A stretch of 64,000 nucleotides of DNA from DASPRG01 sp963796125 (GCA_963796125.1 CAWCKM010000024.1:16357-80356), one strand, 5' to 3'; counted from the first letter of the stretch, positions 27,566-38,319 are shown. A program made the numbers and translations. Notes: generated by a model from the letters alone, not told the origin.

Positions 27566-28999
27566 TTATTTTTCCGTCCGTCCATAATAGTCCTCAACCC
27601 TCACAATATCATCTTCACCGACATATTCTCCATTCTGAACCTCTATTATCTCAAGTGGCACTTTTCCAGGGTTCTCAAGTCTGTGAAGTGTTGATTTTGG
27701 CACATATGCTGATTCGTTCTCATGTGTGATAATCTCTCTATCTCCAATTGTTACCCTCGCGGTCCCTTTCACAACAACCCAATGCTCGGACCTGTGATAA
27801 TGCTTCTGAAGGCTTAACTTTTCTCCTGGATTCACTACTACCCTTTTGATCTTGTATCGCTCCCCTTCTTCCAAAACAGTATAACTGCCCCATGGTCTAT
27901 AGGTGGTTACATGTTCTGAAGCTTCTTTCCGTGCTTCCAGCAACAACCTGTCTACAATCCCCTTGACCTTTTGTGTTTGTCCTCTTTTTGCAACCAATAG
28001 CGCGTCACCAGTTTCAACAACAAGGGAATCGTTCAAGCCTATAGTAGCTATCAACCTTTTATCGCCAATAATCATGCTTTCTTTTGTATCCATGGTAACA
28101 ATATCACCGGTCTTTACATTTCCATTATCATCTTTCTCTAAAACCTCGAATAATGCATCCCAGGAACCTATATCATTCCAGTAAACCTTAGTAGGCAGGG
28201 TTACTAACTTGTCTGTTTTCTCCAGCACAGCATAATCAAAAGATATGTTAGGCATCTCAGAAAATTGTGCTTTAAATTCATCAAAAGTCAAATCAAAAGC
28301 GTTAGCTATTGCAGGAGCATACCTTGCAAACTCTTCTAATATCAAACCTATCTGGAAGGCAAAAATCCCTGCGTTCCAATAGTAAGAGCCTTCTTCTAAA
28401 TAGTGTTGAGCCGTCTCAGTATCCGGTTTCTCAGTAAACCTTTCTACCTTAAGAAAATCCTGACCACTTATGCATACGTGCCCATGGGTCGTAGACTGAC
28501 CGCTGACTTTTATATATCCATACCCCGTCTCTGGCCGCGTTGGTTTAATACCAAAAGTCACTAAATAACCTCTCTTAGCCATCTCCTCGGCCTGTCTCAT
28601 ATGTTCCTGGAATTTCTCTGCCGGCTTTATTATATGATCACAGGGTGAAATAAACAGGACTTCATCATCTGAGCATCCGAGTTTTTCAAGGCAATACTTA
28701 ACCCCGAGTGCAATCGCAGGAGCTGTATTTCTGCTTTCAGGCTCAAGGACCATATAAGTGATTGGTGACGGGCTGCTGACCTCAAACAAAGAATCTAACT
28801 CGGACTTTACATGGAACTTGTAGTCATTGTTGGTTATTACAATTATGTTATCAGATGATATCGCACCTAATAACCTTTCTACAGTCTGCTGGAGAAGAGA
28901 CTTGCCTCCGCTCAGCTTTAAAAACTGTTTTGGATAATTCTTCCTGGACAATGGCCATAGCCTTGTACCAGAACCTCCAGCAAGAATTATTGCCTTCAT
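27566..28999 (-). CDS. manC: Mannose-1-phosphate guanylyltransferase / mannose-6-phosphate isomerase (ManC/AlgA type)
   Basis: Bifunctional, 477 residues. N-terminal nucleotidyltransferase: ILAGGSGTRLWPLSRKNYPKQFLKL signature (about 5-29), FISPCDHII, VERFTEKPD and YYWNAGIFAF. C-terminal cupin isomerase (about 370-470): RPWGSYTVLEEGERYKIKRVVVNPGEKLSLQKHYHRSEHWVVVKGTA, with the metal-binding histidines, and ESAYVPKSTLHRLENPG. Supplies GDP-mannose for surface polysaccharide. Confidence 0.96.
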   Translation of the reverse strand: MKAIILAGGSGTRLWPLSRKNYPKQFLKLSGGKSLLQQTVERLLGAISSDNIIVITNNDYKFHVKSELDSLFEVSSPSPITYMVLEPESRNTAPAIALGVKYCLEKLGCSDDEVLFISPCDHIIKPAEKFQEHMRQAEEMAKRGYLVTFGIKPTRPETGYGYIKVSGQSTTHGHVCISGQDFLKVERFTEKPDTETAQHYLEEGSYYWNAGIFAFQIGLILEEFARYAPAIANAFDLTFDEFKAQFSEMPNISFDYAVLEKTDKLVTLPTKVYWNDIGSWDALFEVLEKDDNGNVKTGDIVTMDTKESMIIGDKRLIATIGLNDSLVVETGDALLVAKRGQTQKVKGIVDRLLLEARKEASEHVTTYRPWGSYTVLEEGERYKIKRVVVNPGEKLSLQKHYHRSEHWVVVKGTARVTIGDREIITHENESAYVPKSTLHRLENPGKVPLEIIEVQNGEYVGEDDIVRVEDYYGRTEK

Positions 29000-29160
29000 A
29001 AATTACCCCTTCCTTTGTTCATCAGTTTCAAATTTGTATAAACTTGCGCAGCTCACAATATTATACTTCATTGTTTTGACATTCCTCTTACCTCCCTTCT
29101 ATTATAAGTGAAGGTAAATTAGAATCCAACTCGTTATGAGACACTGGTGGAGGTGCAGTG

Positions 29161-30129
29161 ATGAAAATATTGGTCACGGGTGGCGCCGGCTTTATAGGCT
29201 CTCATGTTGTCGACAGCTATATTGCAAAAGGTCATGAAGTAATTGTAGTAGATAACCTTTTCACGGGGAAAAGGAAAAACCTCAATGCCTCAGCTAAATT
29301 TTATCTCATGGACATCAGATCTGAGCTTTTGAAAATAGTTTTTGAAATTGAAAAGCCGGAAATTGTTAACCATCATGCGGCTCAGCCTTCTGTGCCCGCC
29401 TCTATGGAAAATCCTCTGTTCGATGCGGAAGTGAATATAACAGGCCTCGTTAACCTTCTCGAGTGCTCGGTGAAATACGGTGTCAGAAAAGTAATATTCA
29501 GCTCTTCAGGCGGAGCAATATATGGAGAAGCAGAAACCATTCCAACCCCCGAGGAATATCCGCCCCGCCCTCTTTCTCCGTATGCCGTCAGTAAATTTGC
29601 TTCTGAACACTACTTAAACTGCTATAAAACCAATTATGGACTCGATTTTACCAATCTTCGATACGCCAACATTTATGGACCCCGGCAAGTCCCCCACGGT
29701 GAGGCAAGTGTTATAGCCATCTTTATGGGGAAACTCCTCTCGGGCGAAGTCCCTATTATCTATCACTATGACAGGGAACCCGAAGGGATGATGAGAGATT
29801 ATTGCTATGTGGAAGATGTAGCAAATGCGAATCTTATTGCCATCGATAGAGGTTCAGGAGAGACTTACAATATAGGCACCGGCATTGGTACAGTAACAAC
29901 TGATTTGTATCATGCCATTCTTGCTCTGATGAGAGGCTTTGGTTATGCACAAGAATCAATCTACGATGAGCCTCGTAAAGGACCGGCAAGAAGGGGTGAT
30001 GTCAGAAGGAGCTGCCTTGACACCGGTAAAGCAAAAACCTTCTTGGGCTGGACTTCAGAAAATGACCTGAAAACTGGCTTAACAAAAACACTGAACTGGC
30101 TTTTAGGCATGCCGTCCAAGGAAAAATAA
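29161..30129 (+). CDS. NAD-dependent sugar-nucleotide epimerase (UDP-glucose 4-epimerase-like)
   Basis: 322 residues from an ATG at 29161, seven bases after GGAGG; a GTG directly before it is an alternative. Rossmann motif TGGAGFIGSHVVDSY, acidic residue in VVDNLFTGKRKN, catalytic SSSGGAIYG and YAVSKFASEHYL (Tyr-xxx-Lys), RYANIYGPRQ. Close to GalE-like enzymes with NAD-dependent 4-epimerase activity; exact sugar unknown. Divergent from manC, 160 bp apart, forming a nucleotide-sugar group; gspE follows after 29 bp. Confidence 0.88.
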   Translation: MKILVTGGAGFIGSHVVDSYIAKGHEVIVVDNLFTGKRKNLNASAKFYLMDIRSELLKIVFEIEKPEIVNHHAAQPSVPASMENPLFDAEVNITGLVNLLECSVKYGVRKVIFSSSGGAIYGEAETIPTPEEYPPRPLSPYAVSKFASEHYLNCYKTNYGLDFTNLRYANIYGPRQVPHGEASVIAIFMGKLLSGEVPIIYHYDREPEGMMRDYCYVEDVANANLIAIDRGSGETYNIGTGIGTVTTDLYHAILALMRGFGYAQESIYDEPRKGPARRGDVRRSCLDTGKAKTFLGWTSENDLKTGLTKTLNWLLGMPSKEK

Positions 30130-30158
30130 TTGTGGTATAATTTTTTTAGGAGCTGTGT

Positions 30159-31683
30159 TTGTTTAAAGAAATACATTACCTGAAGCCAGAGGAACTGCCG
30201 AAAGTCCCCATTGTCCTGGAAGGTTTATCATCCCGCTTTATCCGTGAAAACAGGGTCATCCCTCTGGAGCTCAAAAACAGTGTGCTGAAGGTATTAATGG
30301 CGAATCCCGAGGACAAAGCAACAATCGATGCCCTCAGGGTAGCAACATCCGCAGATATCATAGTCCTTGTGAGTGACCCTGCAGCACTTGACGAATACAT
30401 ATCCAGATTTTATGGCCAGGAATCACAGAACATAAACAGGATTATCGAAGATATAGGAGAACGCGGGCTTGAATTTCTGAAGGAAGAGGAAGAGGACATA
30501 GGGTACCTCAAGGATTTAGCCTCAGAGGCACCTATCATTAAGCTTGTCAACCTCTTCATAACGAGGGCTGTTGAGAGCAGGGCAAGCGATATCCATATCG
30601 AGCCATTTGAGGATGAATTGAAAGTAAGATACCGCATTGACGGAATTTTACACGACATCGAATCAGTGCCAAAGAAACTCCAGGCAGCAATTGTATCGAG
30701 GATCAAGATCTTAGCGAAGTTGAATATAGCCGAAAGGAGATTGCCGCAGGACGGGCGTATCAGAATAAAAGTAGGTGAGAAGGAGATAGATATCAGGGTA
30801 TCAACAATACCTGTTCTGTATGGCGAAAGTGTCGTCATGAGGCTCCTCGACAAGGAGAGCATCGTCATAGATCTCGATCTCCTGGGATTCTCTCCACAGA
30901 CACTCTCTGCCTTTGATCAGCTTATCAAAAAACCGAATGGCATTGTGCTCGTTACGGGGCCTACCGGAAGTGGAAAGACCACGACCCTGTATGGTGCACT
31001 GGATAAAATAAATTCCCCCGATAAGAAGATCATCACTGTTGAGGACCCCGTTGAGTATCAACTGAAAGGGGTCAACCAGATACAGGTAAAACCGCAGATT
31101 GGTCTGAATTTTGCCAACACCCTGAGACACATTGTCAGGCAGGACCCGGATATCATCATGATCGGCGAGATTAGAGACCTCGATACTGCGGAGATAGCCA
31201 TACAATCAGCCCTGACAGGACATCTCGTATTCTCTACATTACATACAAATGATGCACCGAGTGCGATAACGAGACTCCTTGACATGGGAGTAGAAAACTT
31301 TCTCCTTTCTTCTACAATGAGAGGGATTCTCGCCCAGAGGCTTGTCAGGGTCATCTGCCCGGACTGCAAAGAAAAAGACCCTTCGACTGTTGACAAGGAA
31401 CAATTGACCATGCTCGGTATCAGGGGTGATTCAACTCTTTATAGAGGAAAAAGGTGTGAAAAATGCGCCTTCACAGGCTTCTTTGGCAGGTTAGGGATAT
31501 TCGAACTTCTCCTCGTTGATGATGATATACGCACGTTGATCCTGAGGAACTGCTGATTCAAACCAGATAAGGGAGGCTGCAAGAAGGCATGGCATGAAAA
31601 CCTTGCTTGAAGATGGTGCAGAAAAAGTGAAAGCGGGCATGACAACCCTCAGCGAGGTCCTCAGGGTTACACAGGAAGTATAG
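30159..31683 (+). CDS. gspE: Type II secretion ATPase GspE (frameshift near the 3' end)
   Basis: Cytoplasmic motor of the T2SS. Starts at a TTG with TAGGAGC upstream. MshEN-like N-domain, Asp box SRASDIHIEPFEDEL, Walker A GPTGSGKTTT, Walker B region DIIMIGEIRD, and cysteines CPDCKEK/CEKCAFTG. The frame stops after LRNC at 31556, but removing one T near 31552 restores DSNQIREAARRHGMKTLLEDGAEKVKAG through EVLRVTQEV to a TAG at 31683: 507 residues, normal. Distinct from the two ATPases at 4-3669. The gspF start follows directly. Confidence 0.93.
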
Positions 31684-32877
31684 ATGGCGATTTTTTCATA
31701 CCGTGCAACCACATTGGATGGTACCATTATGGAAGGAGTCATCGAGGCAGCAGATGAAAAGGCTGCTGTTGAAATACTGAAAAATACAGGTATCATTCCC
31801 CTGAAGATCGCTGCTCCCAGGGAAAGTATTAAAAAAAGACTCTCCCTGCGGTCTTCAAAAGGTGATCTCCTGATATTCACGACCGAGCTGTCAGAGCTTC
31901 TCCATGCAGGACTTCCTCTTGACAGGAGTCTCAACATACTCTCTGAGATATCTGAGAGCAAAGAGATGAAGAACATCGTCCAATCGATTCTTAAATCCAT
32001 ACGGGAAGGCAGTTCCTTTTCTGATTCTCTTGCACGGCACCCAAAGGTATTTCCAAGACTTTATGTAAACATGACAAGAGCCGGTGAAGCCGGAGGTGTG
32101 CTGGATGTAGTACTGGATAAACTGAACGAATTCCTCGAATCCACGAAAGAATTAAAAGAGCATATTGTTTCTGCAATGATATATCCGGCAATATTGACTG
32201 TAGCAGGTGGCGCATCGATCATTATTCTTCTCACATACGTTCTCCCAAAATTCTCTCTCATTTTCGCGGAGCTTGGAGGTTCATTGCCACTTTCAACTAA
32301 AGTCATCCTCACTTTCAGTAATGGTCTGAAATCATACTGGTGGGCTGTCGCACTTTCAATACTGGCTGGCTGGATAATCTTCAAGAGTTATATCAAGTCT
32401 GATACAGGCAAATACAAATGGGATGCTTTCAAACTGAAGGCAGTAGGCGAGGTCATACAAAAACTTGAGACAGCCCGCTTCTGCAGAACTCTCGGCACAC
32501 TTCTCAAAAGCGGCGTGCCGCTCCTTCAGGCATTAACCAATGCGAAGGATGTCATAAGCAATCGGGTAATCGCTTCTGCCATTGATGGCGTTTTAAAAGG
32601 CGCAAAGGAAGGCAAAGGAATAGCTGTCCCCCTTTCTGAAGCGCATGTCTTTCCACCCCTTGCACTCTCGATGATTAAGGTCGGTGAAGAAACAGGACAG
32701 TTAGACAGTATGCTCCTGAAGGTTGCTTCTACGTATGAGAAAAGCCTGAGGGTGGCTATAAAGAGGTTCGTGAGTCTCTTCGAGCCTGTTGTAATTCTCG
32801 GAATGGGTCTGATCATTGGCTTTATCGTCATCTCAATGCTCATGGCCATATTCAGCATGACAGAACTACCTTTTTAA
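31684..32877 (+). CDS. gspF: Type II secretion inner-membrane platform protein GspF
   Basis: 397 residues. Two repeated GspF domains, the first with FTTELSELLHAGLPLDRSLNILSE and the second with FCRTLGTLLKSGVPLLQALTNAKD; membrane spans near 168-190, 215-235 and the C-terminal 370-393. Anchors the pseudopilus machinery to GspE. Starts directly after the gspE stop. Confidence 0.96.
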   Translation: MAIFSYRATTLDGTIMEGVIEAADEKAAVEILKNTGIIPLKIAAPRESIKKRLSLRSSKGDLLIFTTELSELLHAGLPLDRSLNILSEISESKEMKNIVQSILKSIREGSSFSDSLARHPKVFPRLYVNMTRAGEAGGVLDVVLDKLNEFLESTKELKEHIVSAMIYPAILTVAGGASIIILLTYVLPKFSLIFAELGGSLPLSTKVILTFSNGLKSYWWAVALSILAGWIIFKSYIKSDTGKYKWDAFKLKAVGEVIQKLETARFCRTLGTLLKSGVPLLQALTNAKDVISNRVIASAIDGVLKGAKEGKGIAVPLSEAHVFPPLALSMIKVGEETGQLDSMLLKVASTYEKSLRVAIKRFVSLFEPVVILGMGLIIGFIVISMLMAIFSMTELPF

Positions 32878-32879
32878 AA

Positions 32880-33353
32880 ATGCAAAATGCAAAAAGCAAA
32901 ATCCAACATGTAAAATCAACCATCCCGGATACTGGCTTCACACTCTTGGAAACCATCATCGTCCTTTTTTTCATGGCGCTCATCCTCGGACTCTCCACTG
33001 TCTTTTTTGCCAACACCTTGCCATCAAACAGACTTAATGCAACAGCCAGAGAGATATCGGCAACCATCCGGCATGCCAGACACATCGCCCTCATAAACGG
33101 CGAAAAACAGACAATGACAATAAACCTTGACTCCCGATATTACGGCATAGAGGGTATTGCTCAGAAAAGTATCCCATCAGGTATTACTCTCAAGGTTATA
33201 GATCCTTTATTAGGGGAGGTTCGCAAGGGTGAATACCCTGTCGTATTTCATGCGACCGGCGCTATGGAAGGCGGAACCATTGTATTGTCTTCAGGGAAGA
33301 AAATAGTAAGCATACAGTTAGACCCTGTAGTTGGATCGGTGGTGATAAGATGA
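32880..33353 (+). CDS. gspH: Type II secretion minor pseudopilin GspH
   Basis: 157 residues. A prepilin peptidase site TGF-TLLET with the +5 glutamate follows about 18 leader residues, then a hydrophobic helix. The GspH domain shows TAREISATIRHARHIALINGEKQTMTINLD and C-terminal GTIVLSSGKKIVSIQLDPVVGSVVIR. It fits GspH/FimT rather than the major pseudopilin GspG. The N-terminal leader is long and repeats the Lys/Gln-rich sequence seen in front of dnaX, so a later start is possible. Confidence 0.85.
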   Translation: MQNAKSKIQHVKSTIPDTGFTLLETIIVLFFMALILGLSTVFFANTLPSNRLNATAREISATIRHARHIALINGEKQTMTINLDSRYYGIEGIAQKSIPSGITLKVIDPLLGEVRKGEYPVVFHATGAMEGGTIVLSSGKKIVSIQLDPVVGSVVIR

Positions 33354-33829
33354 TGAATAAAATGACACGGGGAATCGGTAACACAGAGCATAGGAGATAT
33401 TCCTTTTTCACCGTTTCACCGTTTCACCGCTTCGCCGGTTCAGTGAATTCAAAGACAGGGGGCTTCACCCTTCTGGAGATCCTTGTGACCCTTGCACTTT
33501 TAGGCATTGCAATAACCGTAATCCTCCAGCTCTTCTCCTCTAATTTGAGGGCCTTATCAGTATCCAAGGATTATGTCTCAGCCGCCATAAGGGCTGAGGC
33601 AAAGATGAGAGAGATCCTTGAAGATACGGATCTCACCGAAAAATCATGGAGCGAGGTAACTGATGAGGGCTACAGATTTGATGCCGCAATAACAGAAACG
33701 CTAAAAGAAAGAACAGAGAATCTTCAGGTCCGAATGCTTGAGATCGCCCTTACTGTGCAATGGTCAGAGGGATTAAAAACAAAATTTCTCACCCTGAAGA
33801 CATTAAAAGTTGTGATTAAACGGATTTGA
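33350..33829 (+). CDS. gspI: Type II secretion minor pseudopilin GspI
   Basis: 159 residues. Processing site TGGF-TLLEILVTLALLGIAITVILQLF after an unusually long leader of about 37 residues, so the true start may be inside (no close ATG with good spacing seen). The position after gspH and the short, largely helical body with LSVSKDYVSAAIRAEAKMREIL fits GspI. Overlaps gspH by 4 bp. Confidence 0.8.
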   Translation: MMNKMTRGIGNTEHRRYSFFTVSPFHRFAGSVNSKTGGFTLLEILVTLALLGIAITVILQLFSSNLRALSVSKDYVSAAIRAEAKMREILEDTDLTEKSWSEVTDEGYRFDAAITETLKERTENLQVRMLEIALTVQWSEGLKTKFLTLKTLKVVIKRI

Positions 33830-33844
33830 AGGTATCATGCAGGA

Positions 33845-34487
33845 ATGAAAAACAAAGGCTTTACCCTCCTTGAGCTATTGATATCCATTGTGATACTCGG
33901 GATTATTATCGTTATCTTAGTCGGTGCTTTGAGACTTGGTTTTCGTTCTGTTGAGACAGGCGAACAAAAGATAGAGTCCCTCGAGAGGATGAGGGTATCG
34001 TTTTCCATTATCGATTCACAGATTCAGTCCCAAACCCTTTTAAAATACCAGAACGAAGAAGAAACAGCAGAAGTAGAGACGACAGGAAGATATTACTTCG
34101 AAGGGGAAAGGGATTCCCTTCAGATTTCGACAAACTACTCAATCTGGGGTGGCCAGAAGGGGTATGTGATTGTTGCCTATAGTGTTTCATCAGAAGGAAA
34201 GGGAAAAACCACCTTGAACGCGTCAGAACATATCGTGGGAGTGGAAGAAACAAAAGCGACAAAACTATTAGATGCCTTCGATGATATTTATTTTGAGTAT
34301 TTCTACAAGGGTCCTACTGACGAGGTAGGAAGCTGGGTTGAGCAATGGACAGACTCTGCTACTATACCAGAGAAGATAAGAGTACATCTCATTCAAGGGA
34401 GGAAAAGACCTTGCTCTGGTTATTCCTGTCAGGGTAGGAAGATTGATGTTACAAACTCCCCTCGGTACAGATACTGATGAAGAGTAG
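33845..34487 (+). CDS. gspJ: Type II secretion minor pseudopilin GspJ (frameshift near the end)
   Basis: Prepilin site KGF-TLLELLISIVILGIII, then FRSVETGEQKIESLERMRVSFSIIDSQI. The raw frame ends in an atypical tail at 34477; shifting one base within the GGG/GAGG stretch near 34397 gives GGKDLALVIPVRVGRLMLQTPLGTDTDEE with a stop at 34487, about 213 residues, as expected for GspJ. Confidence 0.85.
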
Positions 34488-34495
34488 GATATACT

Positions 34496-35466
34496 ATGAT
34501 CAAACAGAGCGATAACGGAAAGAAATAAAAAGAACTGCAACAGCAGAAAAGGGAATTGCTTTGCTCATGACGTTATGGGTATTGACCATCATGATGGTCC
34601 TCGTCCTCTCCTTTTCCTACATGACAAGAACTGAGACATATGCTACGTTATCCTTTAAGGAAGGAACGGAAAAAAAATTACTCGCTGAGGCAGGGATAGA
34701 AAGAGGCATTTTGGAACTCTTTTACAGAAATGCAAATAAAAATCAGGCCATTACACTTGAAGGGTATGAGGTATGGAAAATAGATGACACATCCTATAAG
34801 GACAAAATGGGAGAGGGAGAGTACTCTGTCAGGATTATTGATGAGTCAGGGAAGATAGACATCAATGCGATGACTGATGCGAACTCGGATATTTTACGAA
34901 ATCTTCTCAAAAACCTGGAGGTTCAGGAGGAAGAGGTTAACACTATTGTGGATTCTATATTGGACTGGAAGGATGCTGATGACCTACACCATCTGAGCGG
35001 TGCTGAGAGACGAATACTATATGTCCCTGCCAAATCCATACAAGGCAAAGAATGCAAATTTTGATACACTGGAAGAACTCCTGCTCGTTAAAGGAATGAC
35101 CAGTGAGATTCTTTATGGGAATAAGGAGAAAAAGGGTATCATTGATCTGCTTACAATTTATTCAAGGACAAAATACAAATAAATATCAATGCAGCTCCAA
35201 AAGAAGTATTGATGGCTATTCCGGGTATCACTCCGGAGATCGCTGATTCAATAATAAGCTTCAGGGAACATGATGAGATTAAGAATGCAGCGGAAGTAGG
35301 GATCCCACCAGGTACAAAATATGTTACTTTTGGAGACTCTTATACATATACCATTGATAGTTCCGGGATCAAAGGGAATGCAAAGACTGGCTTCAAGATC
35401 AGGGCAACAGTTAAAATTGAAGGAGGTAATAATTACAGGTATCTTTATTACAAGAGTCCTGCATAG
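34496..35466 (+). CDS. gspK: Type II secretion minor pseudopilin GspK (three frameshifts)
   Basis: Tip pseudopilin. Pieces in three frames: leader and processing site KG-IALLMTLWVLTIMMVLVLSFSYMTRTE; then EYSVRIIDESGKIDINAMTDANSDILRNLL and DSILDWKDADD; then YYMSLPNPYKAKNANFDTLEELLLVKGM; then INAAPKEVLMAIPGITPEIADSIISFRE and the C-terminal end. Breaks lie near 34520 (one base missing), 35002 (one extra) and 35175 (one missing). The +5 glutamate is replaced by Leu (G-IALL), as is usual for GspK. Joined length about 322 residues. Confidence 0.82.
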
Positions 35467-35474
35467 AGAAAACA

Positions 35475-37031
35475 ATGACAGCCACAATCGTTCTTAAGAA
35501 GATAACAACCTTTGCATCTGCTTCAGCAGCATTCCTGAACAGGATAGGGAAACCTGTATGGAGAGTGCTTACCTTTAGTCCCTCTGATGACATCATCTCA
35601 CTAAAGAAGTCACTCTGTGTGTCTCTTGAGAAGGGTAGCGTGTCCGTAGTTTTTGGCTCAAGGTTTTTGTCAAAGATTAAGATCAAGGGGTTTAGAAGTT
35701 ATTCCTTTGAGGAAGACCGGTATCCGCAACCAGAAAACCTTGCCTCCTCTGTAGCTCTGGCTATGAATGACCTTAAAGCAACGCGGACAGATATAACCCT
35801 GAGCATTCCAAAGGCATGGGTTATTATCAAAACAGCAGAGTTCCCGTCAACCGTTAAGGAGAACCTCGCTGATGTCCTCTCCTATGAGTTAGACAGGCTG
35901 ACCCCTTTCAGCCCGGATGAAGCTCTCTATGATTTCAGGATATTAAAGGATGATGCAGGGAAACTCACTATACTCCTTATGGCAGCGAAGGCAGACCTGA
36001 TACACCAGTATACAGACGCCCTCAAGGAAAGAGGTATCAATGTCAGCAGAGTAACAGTCAATCTCTCCGGCATGGGAACGCTCTGTCGGTATATTGAAAA
36101 AGGGACTGATACCATCTTTATGGAAATAGATAAAAATGAATTTGAAGGTGCTCTATTTGTTGATGGTTATATCACCGGAATCTTGACAGGCGGTTTTCCC
36201 TCAGAGAACGAGAAATCAAAAATAGATACTATTTCGGGAGAAATCCTTCCTCTTTTGGATGCTGTTAAAACACAGGGCAAGTCGCCCCAGATTGTATTCC
36301 ACTTGAAGGGTCTCAGTCCCTCTTTTCAGGAACAGTTGAAACTTCAGATGAACGTGCCCCTAAAGATACTGAATGGAACACCAATCAAACTCAGACCATC
36401 CGGGGCCCAAAAGGAAGTCCCCTATGCAGCCACTGGCGGAGTCCTGGAGTCCCTGTGGACAAAGTCAAAGGGACTGGACCTCATAAAAAAGGGCATATAT
36501 GAAAAACAGAAGACCCCCTTTGCCATAACAGCAGTACTTATCCTTGCTATCCTCATTATGTGGGCTCTTTACATGGTTGCGCCTCTCCGTATTGAAGGGA
36601 AGAGGCTTGAGGAGATCGACCATCAAATAACATTGAGGAAGGAAGATGTAAAAAAGGTCCAGGCTCTGAAAAAAGAGATAGAAACCGTAAACAGTGAAGT
36701 CTCAGCAATAAATAATTTCAAAGGGAGCAGGCAACTGGTACTTGATGTTCTGAGAGAACTCACGTCTACCCTACCCCAGACCACATGGTTAACAAGGATC
36801 AGGATTACAGATACAACGGTTGATATTGAAGGTTATGCAGGCTCAGCCACAGGTCTTATCCCGAAGCTTGAGGCATCGAAATATTTCAAAAAAGCCGAGT
36901 TTGCGTCTCCAACCTTCAGGGATGCAAGACAGAATGCTGACAGATTCATTATAAAGATGGAGATAGAGGGTACAAGGATAGAACTTCCCAAAGTGACTGC
37001 AGCCATAGAGGCGGAAGATGAAGAAGAGTAA
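35475..37031 (+). CDS. gspL: Type II secretion protein GspL (PilM-PilN-like fusion)
   Basis: 518 residues. The N-terminal two thirds is an actin-like cytoplasmic domain resembling PilM (AKAWVII-type strand SIPKAWVIIKTAEFPS, LSYELDRLTPFSPDEALYDFRI); a single membrane span at about 352-371 (FAITAVLILAILIMWALYMVA) leads to a periplasmic PilN/ferredoxin-like domain with coiled coil and LRELTSTLPQTTWLTRIRI. Recruits GspE. Overlaps gspM by 14 bp. Confidence 0.9.
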   Translation: MTATIVLKKITTFASASAAFLNRIGKPVWRVLTFSPSDDIISLKKSLCVSLEKGSVSVVFGSRFLSKIKIKGFRSYSFEEDRYPQPENLASSVALAMNDLKATRTDITLSIPKAWVIIKTAEFPSTVKENLADVLSYELDRLTPFSPDEALYDFRILKDDAGKLTILLMAAKADLIHQYTDALKERGINVSRVTVNLSGMGTLCRYIEKGTDTIFMEIDKNEFEGALFVDGYITGILTGGFPSENEKSKIDTISGEILPLLDAVKTQGKSPQIVFHLKGLSPSFQEQLKLQMNVPLKILNGTPIKLRPSGAQKEVPYAATGGVLESLWTKSKGLDLIKKGIYEKQKTPFAITAVLILAILIMWALYMVAPLRIEGKRLEEIDHQITLRKEDVKKVQALKKEIETVNSEVSAINNFKGSRQLVLDVLRELTSTLPQTTWLTRIRITDTTVDIEGYAGSATGLIPKLEASKYFKKAEFASPTFRDARQNADRFIIKMEIEGTRIELPKVTAAIEAEDEEE

Positions 37032-37569
37032 GACACTGATAGTTTCCATACCTTTAGCAATTATCCTGATGGGGCTCCTTACCTATCAGTACGGGTATTT
37101 GAGGATTCAGTCAGAATTAGCGACTATCCGGGAGGAACAGGCCATAAAAACAAAGACACTCGAAAAATATATCAACCTGATCTCGGAAAAACCTGCTCTG
37201 GAAAAGAAACTTGCCGCCCTGAAAGAGACAAGGAAAGCAGATGATTCAAAACTAATAGGAGAACAGACACCCTCTCTCGCAGCAGCACAACTGCAGGAGA
37301 TAGTAAAAAGTTCTATTACCGGAAGGGGTGGAACAATATCGAGTGAACGGGTCGGAAAACCGGAGGACTTCGAAAAATTTAAAGTTATCAGCGTCAGTGT
37401 AGATGCTGTAATACCGGATTCGAGGGTCCTGAGCGATATTCTTTACTCCATCGAAACAAGGACACCCTATCTCGTTATAAAGGAACTCGATACAAGAGTC
37501 AAGAATTACAGGGATCCGAGAGAACTTATGGTAAAATTAGATGTAACTGCTTTAACATCTGGGAAATAA
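37018..37569 (+). CDS. gspM: Type II secretion protein GspM (PilO-like)
   Basis: 183 residues: a short cytoplasmic N-terminus, one membrane span (about 7-27), a coiled coil (REEQAIKTKTLEKYINLISEKPALEKKLAALKE) and a C-terminal ferredoxin-like domain with SVDAVIPDSRVLSDILYSIETRTPYLVIKELD. This is the GspM/PilO fold that partners GspL. Start overlaps the end of gspL. Confidence 0.87.
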   Translation: MKKSKTLIVSIPLAIILMGLLTYQYGYLRIQSELATIREEQAIKTKTLEKYINLISEKPALEKKLAALKETRKADDSKLIGEQTPSLAAAQLQEIVKSSITGRGGTISSERVGKPEDFEKFKVISVSVDAVIPDSRVLSDILYSIETRTPYLVIKELDTRVKNYRDPRELMVKLDVTALTSGK

Positions 37570-37570
37570 C

Positions 37571-38239
37571 ATGCAGAGATTTAGCCGTCTGTTAAAAAAC
37601 ATTAATGTATTAAATATTATTCTGCTTGTTGCTGCCATCCTGTTGGCCGACTATGTAGTTCTTCCTCTTCTGAACGTGAAAGTAAAATATATACCGGCTA
37701 TCTCTAAAAAAATATCCTCTGAAAAAGAGGAAAAACCTGCCCAGAGCCAAACAGCAAACCCTGCGGATTATACCATTATTGCTGACCAGAACCTCTTTCA
37801 TCCTGAAAGGAAGATTCCCCCTGAGAAAAAAGAAGAAGCCGCTCTGCCCAAGCCAGAGTTTGTCCTGTATGGCACAATGATAACGGATAACACAAGCTTT
37901 GCATATCTGGAAGATAAAAAGTCCCCTCGCAGCACGCCTGGAAGAGGGAAGAGACAAACTGCATTGAAAAAGGGGGACACCATGAGCGGTTATACATTGA
38001 AAGAGATAGACCATGACAAAGTGGTCATGGTGAGAGGGGAAGATACCTTGACCGTGAAAGTTATAGACAGCAGCGTAAAGAAAGACAGAGAGGGTGTTTC
38101 TACTTCGACTGCGGCTTCTGCCCCTCCTGCTCAGGTAAGGCCTGTCCCCGGCGCTCAACCCCAAAGACCTGCGACACAGCCTCCCGCGCCTGACCAGGCA
38201 GTAAAACCGCGAAGAACACCTTACCGGCCTCCCCAGTAA
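37571..38239 (+). CDS. gspC: Type II secretion protein GspC-like (HR domain)
   Basis: 222 residues: N-terminal membrane span (about 14-34), linker, then an HR-like domain from ADQNLFHPERKIPPE through FVLYGTMITDNTSFAYLED and LKKGDTMSGYTLKEIDHDKVVMVRGEDTLTVKV, followed by a Pro-rich tail. The HR domain normally contacts GspD. No PDZ domain, so shorter than classical GspC. Last plus-strand gene of the locus; gspD faces it. Confidence 0.82.
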   Translation: MQRFSRLLKNINVLNIILLVAAILLADYVVLPLLNVKVKYIPAISKKISSEKEEKPAQSQTANPADYTIIADQNLFHPERKIPPEKKEEAALPKPEFVLYGTMITDNTSFAYLEDKKSPRSTPGRGKRQTALKKGDTMSGYTLKEIDHDKVVMVRGEDTLTVKVIDSSVKKDREGVSTSTAASAPPAQVRPVPGAQPQRPATQPPAPDQAVKPRRTPYRPPQ

Positions 38240-38319
38240 GAACAGAAAACCCGTTTTAGGATTTGAAGCTAATGCGGTGTCTCACAAACGACTGGCGTTA
38301 TGAACAACTCAAAAGGGAT